A DNA stretch of 6,580 bases from Acidimicrobiia bacterium (lineage in GTDB: Bacteria; Actinomycetota; Acidimicrobiia; IMCC26256; PALSA-555): the NCBI GenBank assembly GCA_022865365.1, contig JALHSW010000636.1, positions 1 through 6,580 on the forward strand, in the 5' to 3' direction. Shown in pieces: positions 1-5,024 of the stretch. Both the position numbers and the translations under genes were made by a program. The notes under the pieces were generated by a model that saw only the letters and a program-made list of their open reading frames with translations, made no database searches and was not told where the DNA came from. Position 1 is the first letter of the stretch; the number at the start of each line of letters is the position of its first letter.

Positions 1-47
1 CGGCGCTGCTCCGGCCGCGCGTCGAAGCCGGCGAGAGCATCATCTGA
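1..47 (+). CDS. 3' end of an unidentified plus-strand gene (partial)
   Basis: Reading the plus strand in the frame that ends at the TGA of 45-47 gives the peptide ALLRPRVEAGESII followed by stop. Thirteen of its 14 codons end in G or C, matching the other genes here, and the composition looks like a normal protein C-terminus. If real, its stop overlaps the end of the minus-strand synthetase, whose stop is at 40-42, by 8 bp in a tail-to-tail arrangement. The fragment is far too short to identify a family. The competing reading is a minus-strand gene starting at the ATG of 43-41, which would overlap the synthetase stop as ATGA. That reading also has high GC at third positions and cannot be excluded. 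Confidence 0.35.
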   Translation, partial: ALLRPRVEAGESII

Positions 48-1572
48 CGGTGGGGACCTCGGCGGCGCGGGCCCGCAACGCGGCACGGTCGGCCTTGCCT
101 GCGGCGAGGAGCGGGAGTTCGTCGAGCTGCACGACCCGCTCCGGGGTCTTGTACCGGGCGACGCCGCGCTCCTCGAACCACGTACGACACGTGTCGAGAT
201 CAAACGGTCGGGTCGCGACGACGAACGCGCAGACGCGCTCTCCCAGTCGACCATCGGGCTGGCCGACTGCGACGGCCTCACGGATGTCGGGGTGGGCTTC
301 GAGCACGCCTTCGACCTCGGCCGCCGTGATGTTCTCGCCCCCGCGGATGATGATGTCCTTGATGCGTCCGACGATCGTGAGCCAGCCGTCGGCGTCGACG
401 GCCGCCAGGTCGCCCGTGCGGAACCAGCCCCGCGAGATCGCGGCCCGAGTCTGCTCCGGGTCTGCGTAGCCGGCGAACAGCTCGGGGCCTCGCAGCCACA
501 GCTCGCCCGCCTCTCCGGTCGGGCGCTCCCGTCCGGTGACCGGGTCGCTGATGCGCAGGCGCGCCACGCCCGTCGCCCGCCCGTCGGTCTCGCGTGCTCG
601 CACGACGCTGTCGTCGGGTGTGCTCGTGGTGATCGTCGGTGCCTCGGTCGAGCCGTAGGTGCGCTTGACGAGGCAGGCGAGGCGTTCGGTCGCTTCCTCG
701 ACGAACGCCGGCGTCACCCCGGCGCCGCCACTCGACACGAGCCGGAGAGTCTCGACTCGCTCCGTCCGAAACGCAGGCGCGGCCATCAACGCGACGAAGA
801 AGGTCGGAGGACCGATCATGAACGTGATGTGTTCGCGCTCGATCGCGGCGAGCGCGTCCTCCGGGTCCCACTTCGCCATCACCTCGGCGCGCATCGGCAC
901 GACGCCGGGGATGAGCACCGCGTTGAGCAAGCCGGAGATGTGGGCCAACGGGGCCGGCATGAGCACCGCGTCGTCGGGACCGAGCTGGTGGGCCGCGGCC
1001 ATCACCCTCGCCTTGTACGCAAGGCCGCGCTGGGTGTGCAGTGCCGCCTTGGGCCCTCCGGTCGAGCCCGAGGTGAAGAGCACGACCGCCAGGTCGCTCG
1101 GGCGCCCGACCGACCTGGTGAGCGGAGCACCCTCGTCGAGCAGGCGGGTGAAGCGTGCGCCAGGTCCGCGCACGTCGGTAACGCTCAGAGAGACGCGTGG
1201 TTCGAGGATCGCGAGCATGCGTTCGACGTCGGCCGGTCCGGCGAGATGATGAATCGGTCCGGCGATCGCGCCCAGGCGCCAGCACGCGCGGTAGAGCACG
1301 ATGACTTCCCACCAGTTGGGCGCCTGCCACGCGACGACGTCACCGCGGCGCACCCCCTCCTCCCGCAAGGCACCGGCGAGCGCATCGACGGCGGACGCGA
1401 GCGCAGGCCCGTCGAGACGGACTCCGGCTGTGGCGTCGACGAGCAGGTCGCCGGCGGCCCGTCGAGCCGCGTCCGAGCAGAGCGCGTCGAGCGACGGGAG
1501 GTCCCACGCCCCACCCGGCGCGAGGTACGCCGTCGCCTCCGGGTGCCGGTACGTAGGACGGAGGCGGTTCAT
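40..1572 (-). CDS. AMP-forming acyl-CoA synthetase (ANL superfamily)
   Basis: A 510-residue adenylate-forming ligase that should activate a carboxylic acid to its acyl-AMP and then its CoA thioester in the cytoplasm. The visible ANL core motifs, in order, are the phosphate-binding loop FTSGSTGGPKA (166-176), YGSTEAP (306-312), the ribose-binding TGDL with D388, the hinge region GRIKDIIIRGGENI (402-415), and the C-terminal catalytic lysine K493 in LLAAGKADR. The length is normal for short FadD-like or cyclohexanecarboxylate-CoA ligase-like members. I chose the ATG at 1572 because it lies 5 nt after the upstream dehydrogenase stop. The reading frame continues to 1683, but that would add 37 atypical residues inside the dehydrogenase gene. 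No Shine-Dalgarno is visible at 1572, so translation probably depends on coupling to the preceding gene. The substrate cannot be read from the sequence; a medium-chain, alicyclic or steroid-derived acid is plausible given the neighbours. Confidence 0.93.
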   Translation of the reverse strand: MNRLRPTYRHPEATAYLAPGGAWDLPSLDALCSDAARRAAGDLLVDATAGVRLDGPALASAVDALAGALREEGVRRGDVVAWQAPNWWEVIVLYRACWRLGAIAGPIHHLAGPADVERMLAILEPRVSLSVTDVRGPGARFTRLLDEGAPLTRSVGRPSDLAVVLFTSGSTGGPKAALHTQRGLAYKARVMAAAHQLGPDDAVLMPAPLAHISGLLNAVLIPGVVPMRAEVMAKWDPEDALAAIEREHITFMIGPPTFFVALMAAPAFRTERVETLRLVSSGGAGVTPAFVEEATERLACLVKRTYGSTEAPTITTSTPDDSVVRARETDGRATGVARLRISDPVTGRERPTGEAGELWLRGPELFAGYADPEQTRAAISRGWFRTGDLAAVDADGWLTIVGRIKDIIIRGGENITAAEVEGVLEAHPDIREAVAVGQPDGRLGERVCAFVVATRPFDLDTCRTWFEERGVARYKTPERVVQLDELPLLAAGKADRAALRARAAEVPTVR

Positions 1573-1577
1573 CGCGC

Positions 1578-2810
1578 TCAGACGAGTGGGTTGCGCCAAC
1601 CCGTGCTCGACGTCGTTGCGCCCCGGAGGACCTGGGAGCCGATGAAGTTGCGTTGGATCTCGACGGTGCCCGCACCGATGCACAGCCCGCGGATGTCGCG
1701 GTACGCGCGCTCGACGGGAAACTCACGCGAGTACCCGTAGCCGCCGAGGAGCTGAATGGACTCGTCGCAGACGAACTTCGCGGCGAGATTGGCTGCCGCC
1801 TTGGCCATGGCCGTCTCGAGCGCCGGGGGAGTGCCGTGTGGTCCGGCGAGCCGCAGCGCCCGCTGAAGGAGCAGGCGCGCGCCCTCGAGCTGCGTTGCCA
1901 TGTCGGCGATCTTCCACTGGAGCCCCTGGAGCTCGGCGAGCGGTCGTCCGCCGATCGTGCGCTCGTTCATGTAGCGGACCGCGTACTCGAGCGAGCCCTG
2001 CGCGGCGCCGATGCACATCGCCGCGTTCCCGCAGCGCTCGTGGTTGATGTGAGAGATCAGCGTCTTGAACGCGTCGCTGCTCGACGCGTCGCCGGCGAGG
2101 AGCACGTCCTCGGGCTCGATGCGGACATCGTCGAACGCGAGCTCGGCCTCACTCGTGCCCCGCAGCCCCATCTTCACATGGGTGCCCTGCACCGAAGCCC
2201 CTTCGGCCTCGAGGTCGACGAGGACGGCGCCGATGCCCTTCGCGCCTTCGCTGTCGGGAAAGCGGCACCACACGAGACAACACCGTGCCTTGTGGCCGCC
2301 GGTCACGTAGTTCTTGTATCCGTTGAGACGGTACGCCTGACCAGCAGGGCCGGGCGGGCCGTCCGGCGTGAGGCGTGCCCGCATGTGCGTGACCGCAGAA
2401 CCGGCTTCGGTCTCACTGATGCCGATGCTGAACAGCGCCTCGCCGCTCGCGGCCATCGGAAGCCAACGCTCCTTCATCGCGTCGCTCCCCAGATGCTGGA
2501 TCGCCCGCGGTGGTCCGTTGAACGTGAGCTGGGCCAGGATCGCGCTCGAGACGTCGTGGCGCGCGAGCTCCTCGAGGACGATCGCCGCTTCGATGTCGCC
2601 CATTCCCATGCCGCCGTACCGCTCGTCGACGGTGATGCCGAAGAGGTCGGCCTTTCGGATCGCGTCCCAGGAACCCTGGGGGAACTCCTCGGTCTCGTCC
2701 CAGTGCCGCGCGTTCGGCGCGAGCTCGCGCTCGGCGACGTCGCGAGCCAGCGCGCGCAGCGCCTGCTGATCCTCGGTCTCGGCAAAGGGGTCGACGCCGT
2801 GCGGTGCCAC
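1578..2810 (-). CDS. Acyl-CoA dehydrogenase, FAD-dependent
   Basis: A 410-residue, full-length acyl-CoA dehydrogenase, expected to introduce a trans-2,3 double bond into an acyl-CoA and pass electrons to an electron-transfer flavoprotein. The first family signature is seen as GISETEAGS (130-138), followed by the FAD-contact segment NGYKNYVTGG (163-172). The flavin-binding region R284-TIGGR...Q298 and the second signature, QLLGGYGYSREFPVERAYRD (353-372), follow. At the position of the MCAD/SCAD-type catalytic Glu (the YEGT motif) this protein has IGAGT with A380. A glutamate is present at E258 (INHER), the site used by isovaleryl- and long-chain acyl-CoA dehydrogenases, so the enzyme is probably active with that base. 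The GTG start at 2810 is favoured because an in-frame TAG lies four codons upstream, no other start codon precedes M69, and a leaderless -10 sits just upstream. The C-terminal tail after about residue 396 (ATTSSTGWRNPLV) looks non-conserved. It is the first gene of a two-gene operon with the synthetase. Confidence 0.95.
   Translation of the reverse strand: MAPHGVDPFAETEDQQALRALARDVAERELAPNARHWDETEEFPQGSWDAIRKADLFGITVDERYGGMGMGDIEAAIVLEELARHDVSSAILAQLTFNGPPRAIQHLGSDAMKERWLPMAASGEALFSIGISETEAGSAVTHMRARLTPDGPPGPAGQAYRLNGYKNYVTGGHKARCCLVWCRFPDSEGAKGIGAVLVDLEAEGASVQGTHVKMGLRGTSEAELAFDDVRIEPEDVLLAGDASSSDAFKTLISHINHERCGNAAMCIGAAQGSLEYAVRYMNERTIGGRPLAELQGLQWKIADMATQLEGARLLLQRALRLAGPHGTPPALETAMAKAAANLAAKFVCDESIQLLGGYGYSREFPVERAYRDIRGLCIGAGTVEIQRNFIGSQVLRGATTSSTGWRNPLV
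1588..1602 (-). other. Hairpin near the dehydrogenase-synthetase junction
   Basis: In the minus-strand transcript, GGGTTG and CAACCC form a perfect 6-bp stem around the 3-nt loop GCG. It lies inside the last codons of the dehydrogenase (the GWRNP residues), 7 nt before that gene's stop and 15 nt before the synthetase ATG. The position suggests a role in translation coupling or RNA processing. There is no T-tract, and the downstream gene is nearly contiguous, so it is not a convincing terminator. A chance hairpin in GC-rich DNA is possible. Confidence 0.35.
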
Positions 2811-2816
2811 GGCGAA

Positions 2817-2822
2817 AGGCTA
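2817..2822 (-). promoter_or_regulatory. Candidate leaderless -10 of the acyl-CoA dehydrogenase
   Basis: On the minus strand the hexamer TAGCCT (TAnnnT class) is followed by TTCGCC and then the GTG start codon, 6 nt in all. No Shine-Dalgarno is present. This spacing fits actinobacterial leaderless transcripts that begin at the start codon. A -35-like TAGTCA (4 of 6 matches to TTGACA) lies 18 nt upstream at 2841-2846, within the candidate operator. The same TAGCCT plus 6 nt arrangement precedes the molybdoenzyme gene. Confidence 0.5.
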
Positions 2823-2839
2823 GCGGCCTCTTCCCGAAC

Positions 2840-2855
2840 CTGACTACCGTGTCAG
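2840..2855. promoter_or_regulatory. Candidate operator, CTGAC-N6-GTCAG inverted repeat
   Basis: A perfect 5-bp inverted repeat with 6-bp spacing, CTGACTACCGTGTCAG on the plus strand, lies between the divergent dehydrogenase and P450 genes. It covers the -35 position of the putative dehydrogenase promoter, since exactly 17 nt separate it from the -10 box. It is 54 bp upstream of the P450 start. Size and symmetry fit a dimeric TetR- or GntR-type repressor site, families that often control acyl-CoA metabolism, but no regulator gene is in the window. The function is inferred from position and symmetry alone. Confidence 0.4.
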
Positions 2856-2895
2856 CAATCGCTCTCGACCGGCGTCATCGACGGCCGTGATCGAT

Positions 2896-2903
2896 AAGGG
2901 GGA
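2896..2903 (+). promoter_or_regulatory. Ribosome binding site of the cytochrome P450
   Basis: AAGGGGGA lies 6 nt before the GTG at 2910 and fixes that start. An overlapping GTG at 2908-2910 is followed at once by TGA and cannot be used. This strong Shine-Dalgarno contrasts with the leaderless-looking dehydrogenase on the other side of the same intergenic region. I see no clear TAnnnT -10 for the P450 in the bases before it. Confidence 0.65.
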
Positions 2904-2909
2904 ACCGGT

Positions 2910-4103
2910 GTGACCCAGGACGCGTCCGTCTTCGAGTACGAGGAGATCGACTTCGTCACCGGTCAGCCGTACCCGCAGTGGGGCCGCGCCCGCGAGCGCT
3001 GCCCGGTGATCCAGACCGACGGCTCGATGATGGGGACGCCGGAGCGCTCGTCGTACCAGATCACCCGATGGAACGACGTGGAGAGCGTGCTGCGCGACGG
3101 GCACACGTTCTCGTCGTCGATCAACGCGGAGCACATCGGCCAGTTCATGGGTGAGCTGATCCTGGCGATGGACGGCAAGGAGCACCGCGCGTACCGGAAC
3201 CTCGCCGCCCACGCGTTTCGTGCCTCTCAGCTCGAGCGGTGGGGTGCGACTGCGATCGAGCCGGCGATCAGCGAGTTCCTCGAAGAGATCGCGCCGCTCG
3301 GCCGGGCCGATCTCGTGCGCGACATCACGAGCCGCTATCCCGTTCGAGTCATCTGCGCGATCGTCGGGGTTCCGGTCTCGGACAGCCAGCAGTTCCACCA
3401 GTGGTCGGAGCAGATCAACACGGGTCCGCTGCACCCCGAAGTGGGAATGGCAGCGTCACGCGCGATGCGCGAGTACCTCGAGCCGCTGGTCGCCGCTCGA
3501 CGCGAGCGCCCGCAGAACGACCTCCTCAGCGATCTCGTGCACGCCGAGATCGACGGCGAACGCCTGACCGACGAGAAGATCTACGGGTTCCTGCGGCTCC
3601 TCTTGCCAGCAGGCGCGGAAACGACCTTCCGTGTGATGGGCAACGCGCTCGCGGCACTGCTCGCGCAGCCCGGCGTGATGCAGCGTGTGGTCGCCGATCG
3701 CGAGCTGATTCCTGCCCTCATCGAGGAGACGCTGCGCTGGGAGTCCTCGGTGACGCAGGTGAGTCGGGTCGCGACGACCGACACGGAGGTGGCCGGGTGC
3801 CCGATCTCGGCCGGCTCACCGGTCGCGGTCATCACGGCGTCGGCGAACCATGACGAGACGCGCTACGAGCGGGCCGAGGAGTTCGACCTCGACCGACCCG
3901 CGCAGAATCACATGGCCTTCGGCACCGGCCAGCACCAGTGTCTCGGGATGCACCTCGCGCGTCTCGAGCTCCGTGTCGGGCTGAACGCGATCCTCGATCG
4001 TCTCCCGAACCTGCGCCTCGACCCCGAAGCCGAAGGCGTGGTGATCGAGGGACTCGCGTTCCGAGGCCCGGTCCAGCTCCCGGTGGTGTTCGACCCGGCC
4101 TGA
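2910..4103 (+). CDS. Cytochrome P450 monooxygenase (soluble bacterial type)
   Basis: A 397-residue, full-length cytosolic P450 with no membrane anchor. It should use two electrons from a ferredoxin/reductase pair to activate O2 and hydroxylate a hydrophobic substrate. The key motifs are all present: the I-helix oxygen-activation segment AGAETT (234-239, acid-alcohol pair E237/T238), the K-helix ExxR (E273 to R276), and the heme-thiolate loop FGTGQHQCLG (337-346) with C344 as iron ligand. H342 stands where many P450s have Arg; His here is common in bacterial members. The start is a GTG with a good ribosome binding site. No ferredoxin or reductase gene is adjacent, so redox partners must be encoded elsewhere. 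It is divergent from the acyl-CoA dehydrogenase/synthetase operon across 99 bp, which suggests lipid, steroid or terpenoid catabolism. I cannot assign a CYP family. Confidence 0.95.
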   Translation: MTQDASVFEYEEIDFVTGQPYPQWGRARERCPVIQTDGSMMGTPERSSYQITRWNDVESVLRDGHTFSSSINAEHIGQFMGELILAMDGKEHRAYRNLAAHAFRASQLERWGATAIEPAISEFLEEIAPLGRADLVRDITSRYPVRVICAIVGVPVSDSQQFHQWSEQINTGPLHPEVGMAASRAMREYLEPLVAARRERPQNDLLSDLVHAEIDGERLTDEKIYGFLRLLLPAGAETTFRVMGNALAALLAQPGVMQRVVADRELIPALIEETLRWESSVTQVSRVATTDTEVAGCPISAGSPVAVITASANHDETRYERAEEFDLDRPAQNHMAFGTGQHQCLGMHLARLELRVGLNAILDRLPNLRLDPEAEGVVIEGLAFRGPVQLPVVFDPA

Positions 4104-4236
4104 CGAGACGGCCTGATCGATCCGGCTCAGGTCAGCAGCTTCGTCCCGGTCTCGAGCACGAGTGGTGCGCCGACGTCGGAGTCGATCCGATCAGGGGCGA
4201 GGCGCAGTCGGGTGGCGGTCAGCTTCCGACCCCCCT
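4104..4236. other. Convergent intergenic region between P450 and hydrolase
   Basis: This 133-bp gap between two converging genes has no ORF with a standard ATG or GTG start. It holds a weak hairpin just after the P450 stop, and an 8-bp inverted repeat, CCTGATCG at 4112-4119 with CGATCAGG at 4188-4195, which could form an alternative long-range pairing. The minus strand carries a coding-like run ending at the TGA of 4129-4127, with mostly G or C at third positions and a C-terminus reading VLETGTKLLT. Its only in-frame candidate start is a TTG at 4240 that overlaps the hydrolase stop. I leave it uncalled as a gene. Confidence 0.4.
4110..4133 (+). terminator. Weak candidate terminator hairpin after the P450
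   Basis: GGCCTGA (4110-4116) pairs with TCAGGTC (4127-4133) around a 10-nt loop, giving a 7-bp stem with one G-T wobble, 6 nt after the P450 stop. No T-tract follows, which is common for actinobacterial terminators but lowers certainty. The left arm could instead pair with CGATCAGG further downstream. Confidence 0.28.
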
Positions 4237-4959
4237 TCAATCGGCACCCATCAGCATGCGCCACTGCTCGAGACCAGGAACGCGGAACACGTAGTTGTGT
4301 CGGCGCGTCTCGCCCATGCTCGCGGAGGGCTCCGGTGAGTACATGTGCCCGGGATAGAGAACGGTGTCGTCGGGCACCATCGCGAGGCGCTGCGTGAGGC
4401 TCTCGTACATCTGGTCGGGATCCGCTCCGGGGAGGTCGGTGCGTCCGCATCCCTCGAGGAACAGGGTGTCGCCCGCCACCAGCCTCCCGTCGACGAGGAA
4501 GCATTGGCTTCCCGGGGTGTGGCCGGGCGTGTGCATCAGCCTGATCGGGATGTCCCCGACCATGACAGTGTCGCCGCTGTCGTGGACGGTCAGGTCGGAG
4601 TCCGACACGCCGGTCGAGCGCTTGACCCACTCGGCTTCGTCGCGGTGCACGTGCACCATGGCGCCGACGTCGGCCATGCCCGCGAGCTCGCGGATGCCCT
4701 CGATGCCGTACCCCATCAGATCGCCACCGACATGATCGGGATGCCAGTGCGTCGCGAGCACGCCCGTCAGCGTGAGGCCCTCGATTCCGACGAGCTCGAC
4801 GAGCTCCCGGATCCCGTAGGCCGGGTCGACGACCACGGCCTCGCCCGTCTCGCGGTCTCCGATGAGGTACACGAAGTTCACCATCTGGCGCGCAATGGGA
4901 TCGTCGACCGCGAAGTCGCGTCCGGCGAGGAGCTGACGGAAGTACAGGCGGTCGGTCAT
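4237..4959 (-). CDS. MBL-fold metallo-hydrolase, glyoxalase II / persulfide dioxygenase-like
   Basis: A 240-residue cytoplasmic metallo-beta-lactamase-fold enzyme. The metal-binding residues are complete: HWHPDH (H71, H73, D75, H76), H147 in HTPGHTPGS, D164 in AGDTLF, and H205 in YPGH. The segment GCGRTDLPG (170-178) resembles the GCGRTD motif of ETHE1-type persulfide dioxygenases, which bind one iron through the first His, the TPGH His and the Asp. The late GETRRHNYVF segment recalls the glyoxalase II C-terminus. The substrate could therefore be glutathione or mycothiol persulfide, or an S-acyl thiol; the sequence alone does not decide. I chose the ATG at 4959 because AGAAGGA lies just upstream (a rather short 3-nt gap) and the next ATG, at 4989, adds ten unlikely residues. 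It is divergent from the molybdoenzyme across 65 bp and convergent with the P450. Confidence 0.9.
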   Translation of the reverse strand: MTDRLYFRQLLAGRDFAVDDPIARQMVNFVYLIGDRETGEAVVVDPAYGIRELVELVGIEGLTLTGVLATHWHPDHVGGDLMGYGIEGIRELAGMADVGAMVHVHRDEAEWVKRSTGVSDSDLTVHDSGDTVMVGDIPIRLMHTPGHTPGSQCFLVDGRLVAGDTLFLEGCGRTDLPGADPDQMYESLTQRLAMVPDDTVLYPGHMYSPEPSASMGETRRHNYVFRVPGLEQWRMLMGAD

Positions 4960-5024
4960 GTGTCCTTCTACGTCGTGGCGGCACACCATACGCGGCCCGG
5001 GAACGCAAGGCGTAGCCTGCTCGC
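4960..5024. promoter_or_regulatory. Divergent promoter region between hydrolase and molybdoenzyme
   Basis: For the plus strand, TAGCCT at 5013-5018 is followed by GCTCGC and the ATG at 5025, with no Shine-Dalgarno, so the molybdoenzyme mRNA is probably leaderless. For the minus strand, TATGGT (4985-4990) fits a -10. It would give a leader of about 18-20 nt containing the Shine-Dalgarno-like AGAAGGA (4963-4969) before the hydrolase ATG. The two -10 boxes are only 22 bp apart, so polymerase binding at one could interfere with the other. Neither has a recognisable -35. Confidence 0.45.

Noticed and set aside
1573..1683. Upstream ATG at 1683 for the acyl-CoA synthetase
   Set aside because: The extra 37 residues lie inside the dehydrogenase coding sequence and look unlike a ligase N-terminus. 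The ATG at 1572 fits the usual family length and tight operon spacing.
292..1740. A 482-codon plus-strand open frame opposite the acyl-CoA synthetase
   Set aside because: It is antisense to a gene with all ANL motifs, its product is arginine-rich and matches no family I recognise. Long antisense frames are expected in GC-rich DNA.
1653..2843. A 396-codon plus-strand open frame opposite the acyl-CoA dehydrogenase
   Set aside because: It is a shadow of a gene with clear dehydrogenase signatures, and its own translation shows no domain.
2881..2888. The 8-bp palindrome ACGGCCGT upstream of the P450
   Set aside because: The symmetry does not extend beyond 8 bp and such GC-rich palindromes are common by chance here.
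2844..3434. A 196-codon minus-strand open frame inside the P450
   Set aside because: It is antisense to a complete P450, with low-complexity Arg/Leu/Asp composition and no motifs.
4960..4989. Upstream ATG at 4989 for the metallo-hydrolase
   Set aside because: It overlaps the best -10 candidate and lacks a ribosome binding site. The ATG at 4959 has AGAAGGA upstream and gives the expected FRQLLAGRDF N-terminus.
4989..5014. Inverted repeat TACGC-N16-GCGTA in the divergent promoter region
   Set aside because: Five-bp arms 16 bp apart are expected by chance in GC-rich sequence, and extension breaks at the next base.
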